Shown: in pieces, positions 55,607-62,996 of the stretch | Position numbering within the stretch: the first letter of the stretch is position 1 | How the letters are laid out: the number at the start of each line of letters is the position of its first letter | Assembly: GCF_000378765.1 (NCBI RefSeq) | Contig: NZ_KB905343.1 | Span: 128,914-192,913, forward strand | Direction of reading: 5' to 3' | DNA from: Psychroflexus tropicus DSM 15496 | Lineage (GTDB): Bacteria; Bacteroidota; Bacteroidia; Flavobacteriales; Flavobacteriaceae | Length of the DNA: 64,000 nucleotides | Program-made: the position numbers and the translations under genes | The notes under the pieces: model-generated | What the model saw: only the letters and a program-made list of their open reading frames with translations | What the model was told of the DNA's origin: nothing | Databases searched by the model: none

Positions 55607-56656
55607 CTATTGTTCTACAACTTCTACAAGTTCGACTTCAAATTTTAAGATAGAATTTGCTGGTATAGGACCATTGGCTCTAGCTCCATATGCGAGTTCT
55701 GAAGGGATAACCAATTCAGCTTTTTCCCCTGTTTTAAGCAACATAATACCTTCATCCCAACCTGGAATCACTCTTCCTGTTCCTACGGCGAATTCTAAAG
55801 GTTGATTTCTATCGTAAGATGAATCAAATTTGGTTCCATCAAGTAAATATCCGGTGTAATGTACTTTTACCATATCACCTGCACTCGGTGCGGTTCCAGC
55901 TGGGTTTTCTTTGGTGATGTTATAACGAAGTCCGCTTTCTGTCTCATCAAAGCCTTCACTTGCCTCTTCGAATTTGGCTTGTCTTTCTTTGGCGGCTTCT
56001 ACTGCAGCAGCTTCAGCTTGCTCTACACCTTCAGTGTAAGCCTGAACTGCATCAAAGTTTTTGGCATTCTTACCCTTTCTTATGATATTTATAGTTTCTA
56101 TGACTACATCTTCTACAGGTCGATCTCCAGGTTTTTGAGTCTCTACTTTACCAATGCTGTCCACTACAGCATTCCCTTCTACTAACTTTCCAAAGATGCT
56201 ATGTCTACCATCTAGATGCGGAGTTGGAACCAAAGTGATAAAAAACTGACTGCCGTTGGTGTTTGGTCCAGCGTTTGCCATAGATAATACGCCCTTTTTA
56301 TGAGTTAATGTGGTATCAATTTCATCAGCAAATTTATATCCAGGGCCACCTTGTCCCGTCCCAGAGGGATCTCCACCTTGTATCATAAAGCCATCTATAA
56401 TTCTATGAAAAATGATACTGTCATAGAATTTTTGCCCTTTAAACTCTTCATCAACGCCAGGATGTTCTCCTTCAGCTAGGGCAACAAAGTTTCCTACAGT
56501 CATAGGAACTTTTTCGTAGTGTAATTCAGTTACAAAATCTCCCTCAGAGGTTTTAAATTCTGCATAGAGACCGTCCCCTAAATCTGGATATTGAGAAGAA
56601 CAACTATAAATTAATAATGCTGCCAGTGCAATAAGCGATAATTTGAATGTTTTCAT
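55607..56656 (-). CDS. Cyclophilin-FKBP fusion peptidylprolyl isomerase lipoprotein (copy 1)
   Basis: A 349-residue lipoprotein (lipobox YSC, Cys19) with the same two-domain layout: cyclophilin with IIFHRIIDGFMIQGGDP and TNGSQFFITLVPTPHLDG, a Glu/Ala-rich linker near 205-235, and FKBP with VHYTGYLLDGTKFDSSYD and VGTGRVIPGWDEGIMLL. All core catalytic residues of both folds appear present. It is 10 bp downstream of gldI. The three genes form a prolyl isomerase cluster, probably co-transcribed with nrnA. Confidence 0.9.
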   Translation of the reverse strand: MKTFKLSLIALAALLIYSCSSQYPDLGDGLYAEFKTSEGDFVTELHYEKVPMTVGNFVALAEGEHPGVDEEFKGQKFYDSIIFHRIIDGFMIQGGDPSGTGQGGPGYKFADEIDTTLTHKKGVLSMANAGPNTNGSQFFITLVPTPHLDGRHSIFGKLVEGNAVVDSIGKVETQKPGDRPVEDVVIETINIIRKGKNAKNFDAVQAYTEGVEQAEAAAVEAAKERQAKFEEASEGFDETESGLRYNITKENPAGTAPSAGDMVKVHYTGYLLDGTKFDSSYDRNQPLEFAVGTGRVIPGWDEGIMLLKTGEKAELVIPSELAYGARANGPIPANSILKFEVELVEVVEQ

Positions 56657-56666
56657 TGTTTATAAT

Positions 56667-57206
56667 TTATTTAATTTCAGGTTTAATTTCGTTGAGTGTT
56701 ACAGTAGACTTCAAAGCGACATGAGTTCCTATCTTATCATTATCTCCATAATAACCGTAAGCTTGATGAGATGGGAAAAGAAAGGTAACAGTTTCTCCTT
56801 CTTTCATCAATTTTAATCCTTGTCTTAGCCCTGTGAATATTTCTTCTTTGTCTATTATATACGCCCGCTCTCCAATTTCTTTCCTCGAATAAATGGTGTC
56901 GCCCTGAAGAGTAAGCAGATTATAATTGAATTCAACTTCGTCACCAAACTGAGGGGTAATGCTATCGTTGGACTTCGTGTTATAATAGTACCAAAATCCA
57001 TCGGCTGAGGTAATGTAAGTATTTGCTGAATCTTTTTGAATCATCTCCTTTATGTAAGCTTCTTCTTTCTTTACAATCGCCTTATTTATTTTTAATGACT
57101 TATTGGTAAAACTTTTAGATGCTCTACTGATTGGTTTTCTTGGCTCAGGCGATTTACAGCCTGTAAACATGAATAAAGACAATAATACTAGTAAAAGAGG
57201 CTTCAT
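56667..57206 (-). CDS. gldI: Gliding-motility lipoprotein GldI (FKBP-type prolyl isomerase)
   Basis: A 179-residue lipoprotein (lipobox FTGC, Cys17) with an FKBP-type domain at about 70-175 (GDEVEFNYNLLTLQGDTIYS, LRQGLKLMKEGETVTFLFPS, AYGYYGDND). In Flavobacterium johnsoniae, GldI is needed for gliding and is tied to the type IX system. It overlaps the nrnA gene by 4 bp and precedes the cyclophilin-FKBP genes. The order nrnA-gldI is conserved in flavobacteria. Whether this organism glides cannot be told from the window alone. Confidence 0.9.
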   Translation of the reverse strand: MKPLLLVLLSLFMFTGCKSPEPRKPISRASKSFTNKSLKINKAIVKKEEAYIKEMIQKDSANTYITSADGFWYYYNTKSNDSITPQFGDEVEFNYNLLTLQGDTIYSRKEIGERAYIIDKEEIFTGLRQGLKLMKEGETVTFLFPSHQAYGYYGDNDKIGTHVALKSTVTLNEIKPEIK

Positions 57207-58225
57207 GTAAGTCGTTCTTTATATGTGTTCAATGTATTTTCAAATTCTGCTAAAGTTGAGCTCAGATCTAGATCACTTTTTCCACCTGCTGCATTTTTGT
57301 GTCCTCCGCCATGATAGTGGGTTCTAGCAAAGGTATTGACATCGAAATCTCCAATGGACCTGAAAGAAATTTTAATAATTTGATCTGCTTTATTTTCGAT
57401 AAAGATAACGGCAAATTTAATACCTTTCAAAGATAAAGCATAATTAACGAAGCCTTCTGTGTCCCCCTTCTTAAAACCATAAGTGTTTAATTCATCCTGT
57501 GATAAGTAGATATAAGCTGTACTTAAATCCTCAATCACTTTCAAATTTTGAAGTGCTCTGCCTAGCAGATTTAATCGGCTTACAGCATTGTTGTCAAAGG
57601 TATTTTGATGAATCTGACTATTATCCGCTCCGGCGTCAATAAGGTCTGCAATAATTCTGTGGGTCTTGCTCGTAGTAGACGGAAATCTAAAAGATCCTGT
57701 ATCGGTCATAATACCAGTGTAAAGACAAGTTGCAATGTCTTCGGAAAGTTTGGCTTCTGGATATTGAGTAACTATATATTCATGGACCAATTCACAAGTA
57801 GAGGCAATGCTGGTATCTACAAGCATAAAGTCAGCATAATCTGATGGTTCCTGATGGTGGTCTATCATTACATACCTAGTATCTAGAGTGGCTAGAAAAG
57901 CTCCCAAATCTCCAGTTCTATTTAAGCTGTTAAAATCCAGTGTAAAAACAATATCTGAATTTTTAAGCTGCTCTTCACATTTCTCTTGGTCTGAGTCAAA
58001 GCACCATACAGAATCTACTGCAGGAAGCCATTTCAAGAATTCTGGAAAAGTATTTGGCATGATTACCTGAGATGTTATTCCTAATGTTTTCAAAAATAAG
58101 GAGAGTCCGAGAGTAGACCCTAGGGCGTCGCCATCCGGATTTTTATGACCTAGTATACTTACAATTGAATCGGTACTTAGGTGATGTTTAAGCTCACTAA
58201 TTGTGTTTTTTCTCATAGGCATCAA
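57203..58225 (-). CDS. nrnA: DHH-family bifunctional oligoribonuclease/PAP phosphatase
   Basis: Degrades short RNA oligomers and hydrolyses 3'-phosphoadenosine 5'-phosphate. The DHH domain has His27, Asp31 and Asp33 in GHKNPDGDALGS and VMIDHHQEPSD near 110. The DHHA1 domain ends GGGHKNAAGGK. The first codon at 58225 is TTG, with in-frame ATGs at 58222 and 58216. A -7 box directly precedes 58222, so 58216 is the most likely start of a leaderless message. It starts the gldI/PPIase operon. Confidence 0.92.
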   Translation of the reverse strand: MMPMRKNTISELKHHLSTDSIVSILGHKNPDGDALGSTLGLSLFLKTLGITSQVIMPNTFPEFLKWLPAVDSVWCFDSDQEKCEEQLKNSDIVFTLDFNSLNRTGDLGAFLATLDTRYVMIDHHQEPSDYADFMLVDTSIASTCELVHEYIVTQYPEAKLSEDIATCLYTGIMTDTGSFRFPSTTSKTHRIIADLIDAGADNSQIHQNTFDNNAVSRLNLLGRALQNLKVIEDLSTAYIYLSQDELNTYGFKKGDTEGFVNYALSLKGIKFAVIFIENKADQIIKISFRSIGDFDVNTFARTHYHGGGHKNAAGGKSDLDLSSTLAEFENTLNTYKERLT

Positions 58226-58230
58226 ATGTA
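58223..58230 (-). promoter_or_regulatory. -7 promoter box abutting the nrnA start codons
   Basis: Reverse strand TACATTTG matches TAnnTTTG and ends immediately before ATG 58222. The expected transcription start falls at or near ATG 58216, 7 nt on, which would make that codon the start of a leaderless mRNA. Confidence 0.5.
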
Positions 58231-58264
58231 CAAATTCTTAATAATGCGGTAACACTGTAATTTC

Positions 58265-58272
58265 TAGTTTTG
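58265..58272 (+). promoter_or_regulatory. -7 promoter box upstream of the PhoD-like gene
   Basis: TAGTTTTG matches TAnnTTTG, 16 nt before the ATG at 58289. It faces away from the nrnA promoter in a 63-bp divergent gap. Confidence 0.45.
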
Positions 58273-58288
58273 TACAAAATAATTAATA

Positions 58289-59350
58289 ATGAAAATTTTT
58301 TACACTTCAGTCTTTTTGTTGGTATTGTCCATCATAGCTTGCAAATCAAATTCAGAGAAGGAACAAACTGAAAATTCAAATGAAAATAAACTTCAATCGA
58401 CCTTTAGAATAGCGCTTGGAAGTTGTAATCGGCAAGATAAGTCACAATCTTACTGGTCGGTTATTCAAAGAGACACTGCAGATGTATTTATTTGGGGTGG
58501 AGATAATATCTATGCCGATACTAGAGACATGAGAAAGATGGATAGCATGTATACTGTCCAAAAAACCAACGACTTCTACAGAAATTTTGTAGAAAGTCTT
58601 CCTCATCCTGTGTTAGGGGTCTGGGATGATCACGATTATGGTAAAAATGATGCTGGCAAGGAATGGACCTACAAAGAAGAGTCAAAGGCTATGTTTATGG
58701 ACTTCTTTGAAATGGATTCTAGTCACCAAATAGCTCAAAGAGCAGGAACTTATTATGCTAAAAACTTTTCTGTAGGCGAACACGACATCAAAATTTATAT
58801 GTTGGATTCGAGGTATTTTAGAGATGGACTTCTGGAGGCCGACAATCCTGAGTTGCGGTACCAGCCTCATACATCCACAGATTCAACGTTGTTAGGAAAT
58901 CAGCAATGGAAATGGCTGGAAGACGAGATGAAATCTTCTGAAGCAGACTTCAATATTTTTGTAAGTAGCATTCAATTCCTATCTAACCAGCACGGCTTCG
59001 AAACTTGGGGTAATTTTCCGCATGAAGTTCTTAAGATACAACAGTTTTTGATCGATAATGATTTAAAGAATATCCTATTTTTAAGTGGAGATCGGCATAT
59101 TTCTGAATTTTCTCAAAAACCAATTGAAGGCCTGGATTATCCACTTACAGATTTTACCTCTAGTGGACTTACACATGCTTATGCCTCTTTTGACGGTGAA
59201 CCTAATCCGTATAGGGTTGGAGAGGTGACTGCTGAAACAAGTTATGGTATCGTTGATTTAGATCTGATAAATGAAACTGCTGAGATTAAAATTAAATCTA
59301 CTAAAGATGGTCGAGTACTTCAGCGTTTGAATTTGAACTTTAGGCCTTAA
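58289..59350 (+). CDS. PhoD-like phosphatase lipoprotein
   Basis: A 353-residue lipoprotein (lipobox IIAC, Cys18) of the alkaline phosphatase D/metallophosphatase family. FIWGGDNIYADTR near residue 70, VWDDHDYGKNDAG near 111 and FLSGDRHISEF near 270 are the metal-binding motifs. It should hydrolyse phosphomonoesters or diesters outside the inner membrane. It is a single gene, divergent from nrnA and followed by ndk with its own promoter. Confidence 0.88.
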   Translation: MKIFYTSVFLLVLSIIACKSNSEKEQTENSNENKLQSTFRIALGSCNRQDKSQSYWSVIQRDTADVFIWGGDNIYADTRDMRKMDSMYTVQKTNDFYRNFVESLPHPVLGVWDDHDYGKNDAGKEWTYKEESKAMFMDFFEMDSSHQIAQRAGTYYAKNFSVGEHDIKIYMLDSRYFRDGLLEADNPELRYQPHTSTDSTLLGNQQWKWLEDEMKSSEADFNIFVSSIQFLSNQHGFETWGNFPHEVLKIQQFLIDNDLKNILFLSGDRHISEFSQKPIEGLDYPLTDFTSSGLTHAYASFDGEPNPYRVGEVTAETSYGIVDLDLINETAEIKIKSTKDGRVLQRLNLNFRP

Positions 59351-59379
59351 GCAGCCATTTCAAAGTCTTATAAAATGAT

Positions 59380-59387
59380 TACTTTTG
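59380..59387 (+). promoter_or_regulatory. -7 promoter box upstream of ndk
   Basis: TACTTTTG matches TAnnTTTG, 23 nt before the ndk ATG at 59411. No clear -33 TTG is seen. Confidence 0.45.
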
Positions 59388-59410
59388 CACTCAAAATAAA
59401 ATAAATTACG

Positions 59411-59830
59411 ATGGCAGGAACCAAAACATTTACCATGCTTAAGCCAGACGCAGTGTCTAAAGGCTATATTGGTGATATCCTAAAACAAATTACTGGCTCA
59501 GGATTTAAAATCGTTGCGCTTAAAATGACGCAAATGACAGAGAACGATGCCAAATCTTTTTACGAAGTTCATAAAGAACGACCATTTTACGGAGAACTCG
59601 TAGAATACATGACAAGCGGACCTATCGTTGCAGCTGTTTTAGAAAAAGAAAATGCAGTAGACGACTTTAGAACATTAATTGGAGCGACTAATCCAGAGGA
59701 AGCAGCAGAAGGTACGATCCGTAAAAAATTTGCGGCTTCTATTAGTGAAAACGCCATTCATGGTAGCGATAGCGATGAAAATGCTTCTATTGAAAGCTAC
59801 TTTCATTTTTCAGGAAGGGAGCAGTTTTAA
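59411..59830 (+). CDS. ndk: Nucleoside-diphosphate kinase
   Basis: Balances nucleoside triphosphate pools by transferring the gamma phosphate through a phosphohistidine. At 139 residues, catalytic His117 lies in AIHGSDS, preceded by [20 protein letters not shown] at the N-terminus and [14 protein letters not shown] near 54-67 are typical. A strong terminator lies 21 bp after the stop. Confidence 0.96.
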   Translation: MAGTKTFTMLKPDAVSKGYIGDILKQITGSGFKIVALKMTQMTENDAKSFYEVHKERPFYGELVEYMTSGPIVAAVLEKENAVDDFRTLIGATNPEEAAEGTIRKKFAASISENAIHGSDSDENASIESYFHFSGREQF

Positions 59831-59850
59831 TCTGATCTTAGGTAAAAGTA

Positions 59851-59885
59851 AAAAAGGGCAGTTTCATATGAAACTGCCCTTTTTT
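59851..59885. terminator. Bidirectional terminator between ndk and the beta-barrel gene
   Basis: A perfect palindromic stem around CATATG: AAAAAGGGCAGTTT with AAACTGCCCTTTTT, followed by T-rich sequence on both strands. It serves the two convergent genes. Confidence 0.9.
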
Positions 59886-59903
59886 ATTTTGGAATTTACC
59901 CAA

Positions 59904-60434
59904 CTAGAAATATAAAGCAAAACCGATGTTCAATTGGAAAATTCCTTCATCAGAAAAGTCTTCATTTAAAGAGAAATTATACCTTAAACCAGGTTCAATG
60001 GAAATACTATCAGTAATAAACCATGCATACCCTCCACCTAGACCAAGCCATAAAGGAGTTTCGCCAATAAAATTCTCTGCACCGTCTCCACTTGCACCAG
60101 TTAAATCTAAAGTAATAGGAAATTGATTAGCGAGATAATATTTGGCTCCTAATCTGTAAGAAAAAGCACTGACATTTTCACCTTGATCTGGATTGAATCC
60201 TTGATAACCTAGTCCAGCTTTTAAAGCTAAATTTTCGGCTATAAAATAACCACCATCTAAGCCTAGACTATATTCTGTTGATCCATCTGAACTTGCAAAA
60301 CTAAAACTAGTGGTTCCAATCATTGCATTTCCAGTATTGGCTTCAACTAAAATGGTACCTTTTTCAATGCCATCTTGAGCATTAGCACTGAATAAGCCTA
60401 AAACTAATGCAAGCACTAAAATTGTTTTTTTCAT
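59904..60434 (-). CDS. Small outer-membrane beta-barrel protein
   Basis: A 176-residue protein with a signal peptide ending SANAQ (residue 20). The mature part has about eight short amphipathic strands with Gly/Tyr/Leu turns (LGLDGGYFIAENLALKAGLGYQG, YRLGAKYYL, GLGGGYAWFI) and ends LNIGFALYF with a terminal Phe, the barrel signature. It resembles the OmpA/porin-like barrel family (OMP_b-brl), which covers many functions. It is a single gene between two terminators. Confidence 0.88.
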   Translation of the reverse strand: MKKTILVLALVLGLFSANAQDGIEKGTILVEANTGNAMIGTTSFSFASSDGSTEYSLGLDGGYFIAENLALKAGLGYQGFNPDQGENVSAFSYRLGAKYYLANQFPITLDLTGASGDGAENFIGETPLWLGLGGGYAWFITDSISIEPGLRYNFSLNEDFSDEGIFQLNIGFALYF

Positions 60435-60455
60435 AACAATTATGTTTTGTTTTTA

Positions 60456-60491
60456 AAAATAATAGCCAAATATGAGACATATTTGGCTATT
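60456..60491 (-). terminator. Rho-independent terminator after rny
   Basis: On the reverse strand AATAGCCAAATATG pairs perfectly with CATATTTGGCTATT around a 3-nt loop and is followed by ATTTTT. It ends the rny transcript. Confidence 0.82.
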
Positions 60492-60521
60492 CAACTTCAG
60501 TATTATTGCTAAATTGAAGAT

Positions 60522-62084
60522 TTATTTAGCGATATTAATTGCTCGTGTTTCTCTTATCACCGTTACTTTCACTTGTCCTGGATAGGTCATGTCAGTTTGT
60601 ATCTTTTGTGAAATTTCAAAGGATAAGGCTGAAGCTTTATCATCACTTACCTTTTCGCTTTCTACAATGACTCTTAATTCTCTACCAGCCTGGATAGCAT
60701 AAGCTTTCTTGACTCCTCCAAACCCAAAAGCAATGTCTTCCAAGTCCTTAAGACGCTTCACATAAGAATCTAACACTTGTCGTCTAGCTCCAGGTCTTGC
60801 GCCGCTGATGGCATCACAGACTTGTATAATTGGAGATAAAAGAGAAGTCATTTCTACTTCATCGTGGTGAGCACCAATAGCATTACAAATTTCTGGTTTC
60901 TCACCGTACTTTTCTGCCCATTGCATTCCTAAAATGGCGTGTGGCAGCTCGGTTTCAGTTTCGGGCACCTTACCAATATCGTGAAGTAGACCTGCTCGCT
61001 TAGCCAGTTTAGGGTTAAGACCTAATTCTGAAGCCATAATGCCACATAATTTAGCGACTTCTCTGGAGTGTTGAAGTAAGTTTTGACCATAAGAAGATCT
61101 GTACTTCATCCGACCAACCATTTTGACTAATTCTGGGTGTAAGCCATGAATTCCTAAATCGATGATGGTTCGCTTACCTATGTCAATGATTTCTTCGTCA
61201 ATAGATTTTCTTGTTTTTTTAACCACTTCTTCAATTCTGGCCGGGTGAATCCTTCCATCGGTTACCAGCTTGTGGAGTGAAAGTCTTGCGACTTCTCGGC
61301 GTATAGAATCAAAACAAGACAAAATAATAGCTTCCGGGGTATCATCCACTATGATTTCGACCCCTGTGGCCGCTTCAATAGCTCTGATGTTTCGACCCTC
61401 ACGACCAATAATTCGACCTTTTACATCGTCGCTTTCAAGATTAAATACAGAGACGCAATTATCAATAGCTTCTTCTGTACCAACACGTTGAATCGTATTA
61501 ATGACAATTTTTTTAGCTTCTTGCTGTGCAGTAAGTTTCGCCTCTTCTACGGTATCCTGTACCATCTGCATCGCGTCGGCTTTTGCGGTTTCCTTGAGAG
61601 ATTCCATCAATTGAGTTCTGGCATCATCGGCACTAAGACCACTAACCACTTCGAGTTGCTTTATCTTACGATGAAGTATTTTATCGATTTCCTCCTGTCT
61701 TTTCTCTAGGTATTCATTCCTGTGCTTATAATCTTTAAGCTTTTCCTCGAGTTCGTTGTTGAGCTTCTTGTTTTTGGAGAGTTCACTAGAGACCTGAGAT
61801 TCTTTATCTTTTGTTCGTTTTTCGGCCTCACTTATCTTTTGATCTCTGTTGAGAATGACTTTCTCATGTTCAGATTTTAGCTCGATAAACTTCTCTTTAG
61901 CCTGAAGAATTTTATCTTTTTTGATGCTTTCCCCTTCTTTTTCAGCTTCTTTTAGGATTTTTTCAGCCTCTTTTTCAGCATTTTGCAGCGTTCCTTTAGC
62001 ACTTTTACTATCAATTGACTTTGAAATAATAAAACCGATGATAAGCCCGGCTACAGCTGCTATTATAATAAATGTAATTTCCAT
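60522..62084 (-). CDS. rny: Ribonuclease Y
   Basis: A membrane-bound endoribonuclease that initiates mRNA decay. It has 520 residues in the family order: N-terminal transmembrane helix (about 3-20), a long Lys/Glu coiled coil (about 28-190), a KH domain with [15 protein letters not shown] near 221, and an HD domain with catalytic LLHDIGK near 363. The length is the same as in Firmicutes. It lies downstream of the 6S RNA in the zapA cluster and has its own terminator. Confidence 0.95.
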   Translation of the reverse strand: MEITFIIIAAVAGLIIGFIISKSIDSKSAKGTLQNAEKEAEKILKEAEKEGESIKKDKILQAKEKFIELKSEHEKVILNRDQKISEAEKRTKDKESQVSSELSKNKKLNNELEEKLKDYKHRNEYLEKRQEEIDKILHRKIKQLEVVSGLSADDARTQLMESLKETAKADAMQMVQDTVEEAKLTAQQEAKKIVINTIQRVGTEEAIDNCVSVFNLESDDVKGRIIGREGRNIRAIEAATGVEIIVDDTPEAIILSCFDSIRREVARLSLHKLVTDGRIHPARIEEVVKKTRKSIDEEIIDIGKRTIIDLGIHGLHPELVKMVGRMKYRSSYGQNLLQHSREVAKLCGIMASELGLNPKLAKRAGLLHDIGKVPETETELPHAILGMQWAEKYGEKPEICNAIGAHHDEVEMTSLLSPIIQVCDAISGARPGARRQVLDSYVKRLKDLEDIAFGFGGVKKAYAIQAGRELRVIVESEKVSDDKASALSFEISQKIQTDMTYPGQVKVTVIRETRAINIAK

Positions 62085-62099
62085 AATTGTGTATATATA

Positions 62100-62275
62100 A
62101 AAAAAGCCTGTATTAGCCTAGTTTTGTATAAAACTCCGTGTAAACAGGTTTAGGGATACCCAGCTGATCAAGGATCCGCTGCACCGAAGTGGCGGCTTGC
62201 TTTAACAACTGAAACTCACCCTTTTTAATTAGTAAATGTTGAGTTTATCAAAAAGGTACGACTAATACAGGCAGT
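62100..62275 (-). ncRNA. ssrS: 6S RNA (6S-Flavo type)
   Basis: A structured RNA of about 170 nt on the reverse strand, between zapA and rny. Its ends pair perfectly over 11 bp (62262-62272 with 62106-62116, GCCTGTATTAG). A long bulged rod can form inside, with an apical UUCG-capped stem (CCGC-CAC-UUCG-GUG, around 62184-62187) and a second hairpin near the 3' end (AGTTTT with AAAACT). A U-run follows the terminal stem. This closed-rod shape and its place beside zapA match 6S RNA, which binds sigma-70-type RNA polymerase and is next to zapA in E. coli as well. The exact 5' end is not fixed. Confidence 0.78.
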
Positions 62276-62295
62276 GTCGATTTATGTAATGAACG

Positions 62296-62592
62296 TTAGT
62301 TTAATTGTTGCTTAAGCATTTCATCGAGTTCTTCAAGTTTTACTTCCACTTGTTTTAATTCAGAAGAGGAAGATAATTGGTTTTGCTCAATTTCTGCAGC
62401 AAATTGTAAAGCACTCATGGCTAAAACATCTTGCTTATCTCTTACTGCATAATCCTGCTCAAACTTTTTTATGACACCATTGATTCGCTTAGCAGCCTTT
62501 CTGAGGCCTTCTTCTTGTTCCGGTCTTATGGTTAATGGGTAAACACGATCTGCTATTGATAATTTAATCTTGAGTTTACCTTGTTGAGCCAT
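62296..62592 (-). CDS. zapA: Cell division protein ZapA
   Basis: A 98-residue cytoplasmic protein that bundles FtsZ. It begins with the ZapA-type LKIKLSIADRVYPLTIRPEQEE segment and continues with the long helix that forms the tetramer (GLRKAAKRINGVIKKF, ALQFAAEIEQ). The C-terminus is Glu/Gln-rich. It lies 1 bp after the coiled-coil gene and just before the 6S RNA, the order seen in many Bacteroidota. Confidence 0.88.
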   Translation of the reverse strand: MAQQGKLKIKLSIADRVYPLTIRPEQEEGLRKAAKRINGVIKKFEQDYAVRDKQDVLAMSALQFAAEIEQNQLSSSSELKQVEVKLEELDEMLKQQLN

Positions 62593-62593
62593 T

Positions 62594-62884
62594 TTATTCT
62601 GCTAATTGAATGATACAGTTATCTATTTCTTTAATTAAACTATTTATTTTTAACTTAGTTTCTTTAGTATGCTCGTTACTGCCTAGCATTGCATTGGCTG
62701 TTCTGAGTGTTTTGTTCTCGTGTTGTAATCGTTCTATTTCTGAATGCAATTCAGAAATACTTTCTGATTTTGAACTAAATTGGACCTTTAACTGATGATG
62801 TTCATCTTTAAGGCGTCTATAGTCTGAAATTAATTTTTTTAAATTAAGTTCTAAAGATTCAACGCTTGATACCAATTTACTCAT
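62594..62884 (-). CDS. Small coiled-coil protein upstream of zapA
   Basis: A 96-residue protein that is nearly all coiled coil (about residues 5-70), with the heptad-rich LVSSVESLELNLKKLISDYRRLKDEH and IERLQHENKTLRTANAML. It has no membrane segment. ZapB in enterobacteria is also a short coiled coil acting with ZapA, but I see no direct homology. It is translationally close to zapA (1 bp), so a role in cell division is inferred from context only. Confidence 0.75.
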   Translation of the reverse strand: MSKLVSSVESLELNLKKLISDYRRLKDEHHQLKVQFSSKSESISELHSEIERLQHENKTLRTANAMLGSNEHTKETKLKINSLIKEIDNCIIQLAE

Positions 62885-62996
62885 CTACAACTTTCGCATT
62901 GCTTTCAAGCAAATTTAGTATCTATTAATGAATATGACAACCTAGATAGCATAAAATTCAAAAATCATGATTTAGATTTGTCAAAAATCTGTGAGA

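Noticed and set aside
55859-56185. A 108-codon forward frame inside the cyclophilin-FKBP gene
   Set aside because: It is antisense to a conserved isomerase, with a low-complexity Phe/Ser/Tyr composition.
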